From: Acholeplasmataceae bacterium UBA5617
Lineage (GTDB): Bacteria > Bacillota_I > Bacilli_A > Acholeplasmatales > Acholeplasmataceae
Assembly (NCBI GenBank): GCA_002424575.1
Contig: DIKN01000076.1
Location: 1 to 5,630 of the forward strand
Reading direction: 5' to 3'
DNA: 5,630 nucleotides
Shown here one piece after another: positions 1-5,615 of this stretch. Positions within the stretch are counted from its first letter, which is position 1. The number at the start of each line of letters is the position of its first letter. The notes under the pieces are model-generated. The model was not told the DNA's origin. It ran no database searches and saw only the letters and a list, made by a program, of their open reading frames with translations. The position numbers and the translations under genes were made by a program.

Positions 1-16
1 TTTTATTTGTCAATGA

Positions 17-44
17 TTTAAAGATAACATTTTTATGCTATAAT
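17..44 (+). promoter_or_regulatory. Predicted sigma-A-type promoter of rluB with extended -10
   Basis: A perfect TATAAT lies at 39-44, preceded by TG at 36-37 and one base, which makes it an extended -10 element. A weak -35 candidate, TTTAAA (17-22, four of six consensus bases), sits 16 bases upstream. Transcription would be expected to start near position 51, leaving a leader of only about ten bases, almost all of it ribosome binding site (GGTGA at 52-56, four bases before the ATG). The -10 is convincing from sequence; the -35 and the start point are inferences. Confidence 0.72.
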
Positions 45-60
45 AACTCGGGGTGAGAAG

Positions 61-795
61 ATGGAAAGACTACAAAAAGTTTTAGCACAATCGAATATTG
101 CATCGCGCAGAAAAGCTGAGGAAATCATTACAGCTGGAAGAGTCGCAGTCAATGGTGTGGTTGTCACTGAACTTGGGACTAAAGTCGAAGATTTTGATCA
201 AATCACTGTCGATGGGAATTTAATCAGTCGAGCAGAAACAAAATATATTTTATTAAACAAACCAACAGGTTACGTATCGACAACTTCTGATGAAAAGAAA
301 AGAAAAACTGTATTGGATTTATTAGATGATGATATTAAGGAAACAAGATTGTATCCTGTAGGTCGTCTGGATTTTGATACAGCAGGAATTTTACTTTTAA
401 CCAATGATGGTGATTTCACCAAAAGGATGACACATCCTGAACATATGATTGAAAAAGAATATTTAGCAAGAGTTGAAGGTATTGTTATTCGTAAGAAGGT
501 TGTACAGCTTCGTTTAGGAGTCATCATTGATGGTGATTATTTGGCAGTCCCAAAAGCAGTAAGAATTATGGAACTTGATAAAGCACATCAGTCAACATTG
601 ATTTCGATTACGCTTACCGAAGGTAAAAATAAACAAGTTCGCAAAATGATGGAAGCCATTGGACATCCAGTGAAAAAATTAACGCGAGTTCGTTATGATT
701 TCTTAACACTTGAAGGTGTTGAACGTGGTTCTTATCGTTTTTTAAAACGGCATGAAGTGAAAAAGCTTTACGCGAATTCATTGCCTAAAAAGTGA
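61..795 (+). CDS. rluB: 23S rRNA pseudouridine synthase, RluB/RsuA family
   Basis: This enzyme converts a specific uridine in ribosomal RNA to pseudouridine. In the RluB group the target is a 23S rRNA uridine near the peptidyl-transferase centre. The 244-residue protein has the usual two-part layout: an N-terminal S4 RNA-binding domain (about residues 1-45, MERLQKVLAQ then ASRRKAEEII), followed by a pseudouridine synthase domain. The family signature GRLDFDTAGILLLTNDGD spans residues 101-118, with Asp104 as the expected catalytic aspartate. The C-terminal family block TEGKNKQVRKMM (186-197) and the RVR...L.G.YRFL tail (209-228) are also present. Length matches Gram-positive RluB proteins. The ATG at 61 has a ribosome binding site four bases upstream and begins exactly where the S4 domain should. 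It ends in TGA, so TGA is a stop codon here. RsuA (16S) and RluB (23S) are close relatives; RluB is preferred because it is the usual Bacillota member, but sequence alone does not settle the target base. Confidence 0.93.
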   Translation: MERLQKVLAQSNIASRRKAEEIITAGRVAVNGVVVTELGTKVEDFDQITVDGNLISRAETKYILLNKPTGYVSTTSDEKKRKTVLDLLDDDIKETRLYPVGRLDFDTAGILLLTNDGDFTKRMTHPEHMIEKEYLARVEGIVIRKKVVQLRLGVIIDGDYLAVPKAVRIMELDKAHQSTLISITLTEGKNKQVRKMMEAIGHPVKKLTRVRYDFLTLEGVERGSYRFLKRHEVKKLYANSLPKK

Positions 796-822
796 AAAAA
801 GTGGCTAAATACGCCAAAAATA

Positions 823-831
823 TGTTATAAT
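823..831 (+). promoter_or_regulatory. Predicted extended -10 promoter of the cmk operon
   Basis: TATAAT at 826-831 is preceded by TG plus one base (823-825), giving a full extended -10 element. No good -35 hexamer is visible at 16-18 bases upstream; TGGCTA at 802-807 matches only three of six positions. Expected transcription start is near 838. The leader would carry the strong ribosome binding site GGAGG (843-847), six bases before the cmk ATG. There is no convincing terminator between rluB and this promoter, so cmk may also receive read-through from rluB. Confidence 0.68.
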
Positions 832-853
832 TTACTTTGTATGGAGGGAAAAC

Positions 854-1522
854 ATGCCAGGATATAAATTAGCGATTGACGGACCCGCTGGATCTGGGAA
901 AAGCACGATTAGTGCATTAATTGCCAAAAAACTTGGTTGGACACATATTGATACGGGTGCAATGTATCGTGCGGTAACCCTCAAAGCGATTGAATTAGCA
1001 ATCGATTTAGGGGATGAAAAATCCTATCAATTTTTAGAAACTACATACATTCATTATGATCAAAATAAGATTTATATCGATGATCGTGACGTTACAGAAG
1101 CCATCAGAGATGATCGAGTCACACAAAATGTTTCATTAGTGAGTAGTTTTCCATATGTTCGAAAAAAAATGGTTGAACTACAAAAAAATGCAGCAAAAAA
1201 TGGTAACATTGTCATGGATGGTCGAGATATCGGAACAGTGGTCTTACCTAAGGCAGATTTAAAAATCTTTCTCACTGCGAATGTTGAAGAACGGGCAAAA
1301 AGAAGATTTAAAGAGCATGTGAAAAAGGGATCAAATCCCAAAATCGATCAAGTGATTGAAGATATTGTCTTAAGAGACCAAAAAGATTCAACAAGAAAAG
1401 AATCACCGTTGCGTCAAGCAGAAGACGCAATTATCTTAGATACAACACACTTAACGATTGATGAGGTCGTTGAGAAAATTATAGAATTAACCGACAAAAG
1501 GAGAAATAGTCATGGAGTTTAA
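854..1522 (+). CDS. cmk: Cytidylate kinase (CMP kinase)
   Basis: A cytoplasmic nucleoside monophosphate kinase that phosphorylates CMP and dCMP to the diphosphates with ATP, recycling CMP from RNA turnover and lipid synthesis. The 222-residue length is standard for the bacterial Cmk family. Visible motifs are the P-loop GPAGSGKST (residues 10-18), the CMP-binding DTGAMYR (33-39), the DGRDIGTVV block (122-130) and the RDQKDSTRKESPL segment (174-186), whose arginines and aspartates contact CMP and the phosphates. The start at 854 has GGAGG six bases upstream, and the P-loop falls at the expected distance from the N-terminus. It is the first gene of an apparent operon. Its last 11 bases overlap the S1 gene, whose ribosome binding site lies inside cmk. 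The cmk-S1 pairing is conserved widely, including in E. coli. Three A-runs (1162-1169, 1182-1188, 1195-1200) lie in the middle of the gene but do not interrupt the frame. Confidence 0.97.
   Translation: MPGYKLAIDGPAGSGKSTISALIAKKLGWTHIDTGAMYRAVTLKAIELAIDLGDEKSYQFLETTYIHYDQNKIYIDDRDVTEAIRDDRVTQNVSLVSSFPYVRKKMVELQKNAAKNGNIVMDGRDIGTVVLPKADLKIFLTANVEERAKRRFKEHVKKGSNPKIDQVIEDIVLRDQKDSTRKESPLRQAEDAIILDTTHLTIDEVVEKIIELTDKRRNSHGV
1498..1503 (+). promoter_or_regulatory. Ribosome binding site of the S1 gene, inside cmk
   Basis: AAGGAG lies eight bases before the ATG at 1512 and within the last codons of cmk. It decides the start of the S1 protein: the alternative in-frame ATG at 1524 has only a poor GGAG (1514-1517) six bases ahead of it. 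Because the site is inside translated cmk sequence and the two reading frames overlap, translation of the two genes is probably coupled. Confidence 0.75.
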
Positions 1523-2912
1523 GATGTTGAAGGTGGGCCAAATTGTAGAAGGTACAGTCATAAAAATCGAAGAAAACACGATTTATTTAGACGTCCAATA
1601 CACCACAGAAGGAAAAATTCATTTAGATAATTATGATCGACCAGCTCCAGAAACGTTTATTGGTCTGATCAAGGAAGGACAAGTTGTCAAAGCGAAGATT
1701 CAAAAGATTACCGATGAACCTGCGCAAATTCTTTTATCACGCCTTCCATTATTAAATGATGAAAAATTTGATAAGATTCAAGCAATCGCTGGAACAGGTG
1801 AAATTGTCAAAGCGAAAGTGCGCAAAATTGAAGACAAAGGACTTATCCTCAGTTACCTTGATCAAGAGGTGTTCTTACCATATAGTTTATTAGATTATGA
1901 CTTAGCAAAAGAAAAAGAAACATTAAAAGGACGTATGCTTGATATTGAAATTCTTGAAGCTACTCAAAAAGGAAGAAGTAAGAGAGTTGTTGGATCAAGA
2001 AAAGCGATTTTTGAAAAAGAAAGACAAGATGCTTATGAAAAGCGGATTGTTGCTCGTCAAAAAGAACTAGAAGATATTAATACAGGGGATGTCGTCAAAG
2101 GAACAGTTGATAAATTAGAACCTCATGCAGCAACGATTCGTTTTGATCATGTGGTAGGCTTATTACGTATTTCTCAAGTTTCTCATTATCGTATTGACAA
2201 AATTGAAGATGTTTTATCATTAGGTCAAGAAGTTGAAGTTAAAGTGATTAAAAAAGAAGGCAATCGCTTAGATCTTTCGATGAAAGCATTATTAAAGACA
2301 CCTTATGAAAACTTCTATGAAGCCCATAAGATAGGTGAAAATGTAACCGGAACTGTTTTCCAAAAGTTGCCTTTTGGTATTATCGTTGAAGTTGAAAAAG
2401 ATGTTCGTGGTTTACTTCATAAAAATGAATTTTCTTGGAACCCTAATGACAATTTTGAAAGTTATGTCAAAATTGGTGATGAAATAACATTAAGCATCAT
2501 TAGCATGGATCCAAAGAAAGAACGTATTGCATTATCGAAAAAAGCTTTAGAAGATAATCCGTGGAAAAATGTAACCGTTAAGCGTTATGATGTTGTCACT
2601 GTACCAGTCATTGAAGTTTCAAAAGATGGTATTAAAGTCATGGTTCAAGGTGTGGATGGCGAAATCCCTGCATCTGAATTATCCAATGAAAAGATTGGCC
2701 GACCAGAAGATTATTTTGCTGTCGGAGATGAAGTGACTGCTATTGTTACCGATGTTTTAAGAGATCAATGGGTCTTAAAATTATCGATTCGTCGTGTTTT
2801 AGAAAAACAAGAACGTGCATCTTTTGAACAGTATTTAGAAGATGAAGAAGAATCACAAACTACAACAATTGGTGATTTATTCGCTGATAAGTTCACATCT
2901 AAGAAAAAATAA
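1512..2912 (+). CDS. rpsA: S1-domain RNA-binding protein, ribosomal protein bS1-like
   Basis: A 466-residue protein made almost entirely of S1 (OB-fold) repeats. I count five: about residues 7-77, 92-165, 190-260, 273-345 and 358-428. A charged linker (167-188) separates the second and third. An acidic stretch (EDEEES, 443-448) and a short TIGDLFADK tail (452-460) end the protein. Domain 2 ends in VVGSRKAIFEKE, like the second domain of bacterial S1. Domain 4 is the most canonical, with FGIIVEVEKDVRGLLHKNEFSW (288-309; PF288 and H303 kept) and IALSKKAL. The role is binding single-stranded mRNA, on the ribosome or in RNA metabolism. In B. subtilis the homologue YpfD has four domains and about 380 residues, and a strict ribosomal role is uncertain in low-GC Gram-positives. 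The position after cmk is the conserved place for rpsA. The start at 1512 is supported by AAGGAG eight bases upstream. The symbol rpsA is by homology; ribosome association is inferred. Confidence 0.88.
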   Translation: MEFKMLKVGQIVEGTVIKIEENTIYLDVQYTTEGKIHLDNYDRPAPETFIGLIKEGQVVKAKIQKITDEPAQILLSRLPLLNDEKFDKIQAIAGTGEIVKAKVRKIEDKGLILSYLDQEVFLPYSLLDYDLAKEKETLKGRMLDIEILEATQKGRSKRVVGSRKAIFEKERQDAYEKRIVARQKELEDINTGDVVKGTVDKLEPHAATIRFDHVVGLLRISQVSHYRIDKIEDVLSLGQEVEVKVIKKEGNRLDLSMKALLKTPYENFYEAHKIGENVTGTVFQKLPFGIIVEVEKDVRGLLHKNEFSWNPNDNFESYVKIGDEITLSIISMDPKKERIALSKKALEDNPWKNVTVKRYDVVTVPVIEVSKDGIKVMVQGVDGEIPASELSNEKIGRPEDYFAVGDEVTAIVTDVLRDQWVLKLSIRRVLEKQERASFEQYLEDEEESQTTTIGDLFADKFTSKKK

Positions 2913-2932
2913 GATAAAAAGTAGGTTTTAAT

Positions 2933-4237
2933 ATGCCTTTTAAGGTAGCCATTGTTGGCCGTCCGAATGTCGGTAAGTCAAGTTTATTTAACCGACTTGT
3001 GGGCTCTAGATTGTCCATCACAGATGATGAAGCTGGGGTGACAAGAGACCGCATTTATGGCAAAGCGGAATGGTTGACGAAAAACTTTCGAGTCATTGAC
3101 ACAGGGGGTATCGACATCGGCGATGCTCCTTTTTTAAATCAAATCAAAGCACAAGCTCAAATTGCGATGGATGAAGCAGATGTCATCGTTTTTACTGTTG
3201 ATGGTAAAAATGGGTTACAAGATAGTGATCAGTATATCGCAAAATTGCTATATAAAACAGAAAAACCGGTCGTTCTTGCAGTCAATAAGATTGATGATGT
3301 AAACCAAATCCAAAATATTTATGAATTTTACGCTTTAGGTTTTGGTGATCCGATTGCGATTAGTAGTCATCACGGGATTGGGATTGGCGATTTATTAGAT
3401 AAGATTATATCTTATATGACGGAAGATGATCCGATATATGAAGATTCGACGCTTTCTTTTTGTATTGTTGGTCGTCCAAATGTCGGTAAATCAAGCTTAA
3501 CGAATGCGATTTTAGGCGAAGAACGGGTCATTGTTTCTGAAATATCAGGGACGACACGTGATGCAATTGATACACAATTTAAAAAAGATCGTCGAGATTA
3601 TGTCGTCATTGATACGGCCGGCATTAAAAAGCGTGGTAAAGTTTATGAGAATACCGATAAATACAGCGTTTTACGTGCCCTTTCAGCCATTGAACGAAGC
3701 GATGTAGCACTCATTGTCATTGATGGGAATGAAGGCGTTATCGAACAAGATAAACATGTTGCTGGATATGTTAGTGATTATGGAAAAGCTTGTGTCATTG
3801 TTGTGAATAAATGGGATGTCGTCGAAAAAGATGAAAAAACTATGAAAAAGATGGAAGAAAAAATTAAAGACGAGTTTAAATTTATGGATTATGCACAAGT
3901 TGTTTTCGTATCAGCGAAGAACAATCAACGGATTCATACAATTTTCCCAGCACTAAATTTAGCATTTGAGAACTATCAAAAAGAAGTTCAAACCAGTATT
4001 TTAAATGACTTACTACAAGATGCGGCTGCGATGAATCCAACGCCAATTTTCAATCATGGAAAGGCACAATTCAATTATGTGACTCAGGTGGCAATTAAAC
4101 CACCAACCTTCGTTTTATTTGTCAATAATCCGGATTTTGTTCATTTTTCGTATCTCCGTTATTTAAATAATCAATTTAGAGATGCCATTGATTTTACTGG
4201 AACACCCATTAAACTTATTTTAAGAAAGAAGGCATAA
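2933..4237 (+). CDS. der: Ribosome biogenesis GTPase Der (EngA)
   Basis: An essential GTPase of large-subunit (50S) assembly, unique in carrying two tandem GTPase domains followed by a KH-like domain. Domain 1 has GRPNVGKS (residues 9-16), the switch I segment AGVTRD (34-39), DTGG (56-59) and NKID (118-121). Domain 2 has GRPNVGKS (180-187), SGTTRD (205-210), DTAG (227-230), NKWD (292-295) and the SAK motif (327-329). The KH-like domain covers about 350-434. The 434-residue length matches B. subtilis Der (about 436). All nucleotide-binding motifs are intact in both domains. The gene starts 20 bases after the S1 gene with only a weak ribosome binding site (AGGT, 2923-2926, six bases before the ATG), so it may depend partly on coupling to the upstream gene. 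gpsA follows after one base. The two P-loop regions are also very similar at the DNA level (2951-2986 and 3464-3499). Confidence 0.97.
   Translation: MPFKVAIVGRPNVGKSSLFNRLVGSRLSITDDEAGVTRDRIYGKAEWLTKNFRVIDTGGIDIGDAPFLNQIKAQAQIAMDEADVIVFTVDGKNGLQDSDQYIAKLLYKTEKPVVLAVNKIDDVNQIQNIYEFYALGFGDPIAISSHHGIGIGDLLDKIISYMTEDDPIYEDSTLSFCIVGRPNVGKSSLTNAILGEERVIVSEISGTTRDAIDTQFKKDRRDYVVIDTAGIKKRGKVYENTDKYSVLRALSAIERSDVALIVIDGNEGVIEQDKHVAGYVSDYGKACVIVVNKWDVVEKDEKTMKKMEEKIKDEFKFMDYAQVVFVSAKNNQRIHTIFPALNLAFENYQKEVQTSILNDLLQDAAAMNPTPIFNHGKAQFNYVTQVAIKPPTFVLFVNNPDFVHFSYLRYLNNQFRDAIDFTGTPIKLILRKKA
2951..2986 (+). repeat. Copy 1 of a 36-base near-identical direct repeat in der
   Basis: This stretch encodes residues 7-18 (IVGRPNVGKSSL) of the first GTPase domain. 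It matches 3464-3499 in 32 of 36 bases; the four differences are all synonymous transitions. The copies are 513 bases (171 codons) apart in the same frame. The repeat reflects the ancient duplication of the GTPase domain plus strict conservation of the P-loop, and is not a mobile or regulatory repeat. Confidence 0.85.
3464..3499 (+). repeat. Copy 2 of the 36-base near-identical direct repeat in der
   Basis: This stretch encodes residues 178-189 of Der, the same twelve amino acids as in copy 1 (2951-2986), at the P-loop of the second GTPase domain. It differs from copy 1 at four bases only, all of them synonymous. Confidence 0.85.
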
Positions 4238-4238
4238 T

Positions 4239-5234
4239 ATGAGAATTACCATCATTGGTGGTGGTGCATGGGGTACAACACTTGGACAAGTATGTATCGA
4301 TAATGGTCATGAAATTTTAATTTATGACGTTAACCCTAAACATGTATCTAAAATCAATCAATTAACTCATCCCTTTTTTGAAACACAACTTCCAAATCAA
4401 ATGAAAGCAACCGATAATCTTAATCATGCCATTGCTTTTTCAGACATTATGCTTTTATCTGTACCAACCAAAGTTATTCGTGTCGTTTTAAAAGATATCA
4501 ACAAGTTACTCAAAAAGCCAACTTTTTTCATAAACGTTTCTAAAGGTATTGAACCTGAAACATTAAAACGTGTGAGCGAGATTGTTTTAGATGAAATTGA
4601 TCATCAACACTATAAAGGATTTGTAGCTTTAACAGGTCCATCTCATGCGGAAGAAGTTATTTTAAGAAAATTAACATTACTTGTTGCGGCATCAACAAAT
4701 TTTGAAGACGCTAAGTTTGTTCAATCCATTTTTTCTAATGAATCATATTTACGTGTTTATACATCGCTTGATTTAATTGGTGCTGAAGTTGGTGGTGCTG
4801 TGAAAAATGCGATTGCGGTTGTATCGGGAGCGTGCACTGGTTTAGGCCTCGGAGAAAACGCACGTGCTGCATTAATCTCTAGAGGTATTTTAGAAATTGT
4901 TCGAGTGGTTGAATTTATGGGTGGAAAGAAAGAAACCGCCTTCGGTTTAACCGGTATTGGGGATTTGATTGTCACTGCATCTTCAGAAAATTCACGAAAT
5001 TTTCAAGCTGGTAAAAAAATCGGTTTAGGGATTCCAATTGAACAGATTTATCAAGAGAGTAAACAAACCATTGAAGGTATTCGAACGATTGAGGCACTCG
5101 AGCACTTATCAAGTCAAAATGGACTCGAATTGCCCTTAATTCATGTGGCTTATGAGATTATCAAAGGTAATCTATTAGTGACCGATGCAGTTCCAAAGTT
5201 GTTGTCTCGGGACTTAAAATCGGAAGATTTCTAA
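4239..5234 (+). CDS. gpsA: Glycerol-3-phosphate dehydrogenase [NAD(P)+]
   Basis: Cytoplasmic enzyme that reduces dihydroxyacetone phosphate to sn-glycerol-3-phosphate, the backbone precursor of membrane phospholipids (used by PlsX/PlsY/PlsC). The 331-residue protein has an N-terminal Rossmann domain with GGGAWG (residues 7-12) for NAD(P) and the VSKGIE motif (100-105). TGPSHAEEV follows at 132-140. The C-terminal catalytic domain has EVGGAVKNAIA (183-193; Lys189 is the conserved catalytic-site lysine), GLTGIGDLIVT (236-246) and ENSRNFQAG (250-258; conserved Arg253-Asn254). The end (LLSRDLKSE) also fits the family. It is slightly shorter than B. subtilis GpsA (about 345), with a compact region around residues 40-56. 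The ATG begins one base after the der stop, with GAAGG (4228-4232) six bases upstream inside der, so translation is probably coupled. The der-gpsA neighbourhood is conserved in Bacillota. It is the apparent last gene of the cmk operon. Confidence 0.97.
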   Translation: MRITIIGGGAWGTTLGQVCIDNGHEILIYDVNPKHVSKINQLTHPFFETQLPNQMKATDNLNHAIAFSDIMLLSVPTKVIRVVLKDINKLLKKPTFFINVSKGIEPETLKRVSEIVLDEIDHQHYKGFVALTGPSHAEEVILRKLTLLVAASTNFEDAKFVQSIFSNESYLRVYTSLDLIGAEVGGAVKNAIAVVSGACTGLGLGENARAALISRGILEIVRVVEFMGGKKETAFGLTGIGDLIVTASSENSRNFQAGKKIGLGIPIEQIYQESKQTIEGIRTIEALEHLSSQNGLELPLIHVAYEIIKGNLLVTDAVPKLLSRDLKSEDF

Positions 5235-5267
5235 TAAAAATGCTTTATTAAGCCACTAAAGAAGGCT
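5232..5267 (+). other. Overlapping short inverted repeats after gpsA, possible weak transcript end
   Basis: A perfect seven-base dyad, TAATAAA (5232-5238) and TTTATTA (5244-5250), spans the gpsA stop codon with a five-base loop. Alternative short pairings overlap it: GCTT/AAGC (5242-5245 with 5250-5253), CTTTA/TAAAG (5243-5247 with 5257-5261) and AGCC/GGCT (5251-5254 with 5264-5267). None is a GC-rich stem followed by a T-run, so this is not a standard intrinsic terminator. It could be a weak 3' structure or simply chance pairing in AT-rich DNA. Confidence 0.25.
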
Positions 5268-5283
5268 ATATTTGAACATTTAT

Positions 5284-5312
5284 TTGCATAATTGACTTGA
5301 ATTTGATAAAAT
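5284..5312 (+). promoter_or_regulatory. Predicted promoter of hup with extended -10
   Basis: TAAAAT at 5307-5312 (five of six consensus bases) is preceded by TG plus one base (5304-5306). The best-spaced -35 candidate, TTGCAT (5284-5289), is 17 bases away but matches only the TTG half. A better hexamer, TTGACT at 5292-5297, is wrongly spaced for this -10 (nine bases) and pairs with no clear alternative -10. Transcription would start near 5319, giving a leader of about 20 bases that carries the strong AAGGAGG (5326-5332), seven bases before the ATG. Confidence 0.55.
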
Positions 5313-5339
5313 AAAGCCATCATATAAGGAGGATAAATA

Positions 5340-5615
5340 ATGAATAAAACAGAACTTATTGCAGTTATTGCTAATCGCGCACAAGTGACCCAAAAAGTTG
5401 CAGAAGATGTACTTGCAGCATTCACAGATACCGTTTCAGAAACTCTCGGCAGACGTGAAGAAAAAGTTGTTGTTACTGGATTCGGTACATTTGAAGTAAG
5501 ACATCGTGTTCAAAGAACTGGTAAAAATCCTAGAACTGGTGAATTAATCACAGTTCCTGCACAAAAAACTCCAGCATTTAGAGCTGGAAAACTCCTCAAG
5601 GAAGCAGTTAAATAA
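5340..5615 (+). CDS. hup: DNA-binding protein HU
   Basis: A small, abundant nucleoid-associated protein that binds DNA as a dimer with little sequence preference, bends it and constrains supercoils. The 91-residue length is typical (B. subtilis HBsu has 92). The N-terminal helices start MNKTELIAVIA and contain the AFTDTV segment (27-32). The HU/IHF family signature runs from GFGTF (47-51) to GKNPRTG (61-67). The flexible DNA-binding arm is residues about 53-75, with Pro64 at the usual intercalating position and arginines at 54, 56, 59 and 65. The end PAFRAGKLLKEAV (78-90) is canonical. The start is fixed by AAGGAGG seven bases upstream. The gene has its own promoter and a strong ribosome binding site, as expected for a highly expressed protein. 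HU is favoured over IHF by length, lineage and the single-gene context. No terminator is seen in the 15 bases after the stop; AAAAGG at 5625-5630 may serve a further gene. Confidence 0.97.
   Translation: MNKTELIAVIANRAQVTQKVAEDVLAAFTDTVSETLGRREEKVVVTGFGTFEVRHRVQRTGKNPRTGELITVPAQKTPAFRAGKLLKEAVK

Noticed and set aside
802..816. Inverted repeat TGGC...GCCA between rluB and cmk, flanked by A-runs (a T-run on the - strand), resembling a terminator or operator.
   Set aside because: The stem is only four base pairs with a seven-base loop. On the + strand it has no T-run after it, and no - strand gene would use it. It matches no operator I recognise.
841..867. Short reading frame starting at an ATG close to the predicted cmk transcription start (841) and ending in TAA at 865-867, overlapping the cmk start.
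   Set aside because: It has eight codons and no ribosome binding site of its own, and its ATG is largely part of the cmk Shine-Dalgarno sequence. Chance is the simplest explanation.
1524..1526. Alternative ATG start for the S1 protein.
   Set aside because: The upstream ATG at 1512 has a much better ribosome binding site at good spacing (AAGGAG, eight bases). The four residues in question do not affect the domain structure.
270..4975. Other - strand open frames inside rluB (270-527), cmk (1072-1341), der (3683-3898) and gpsA (4757-4975).
   Set aside because: All lie wholly within clearly recognised + strand genes with intact family motifs, and their translations have no recognisable domains.
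5231..5425. A 64-codon open frame on the - strand across the gpsA-hup gap and the hup start.
   Set aside because: It runs antisense to the conserved HU coding start and promoter, and the protein resembles nothing I recognise. It is best read as a shadow frame.
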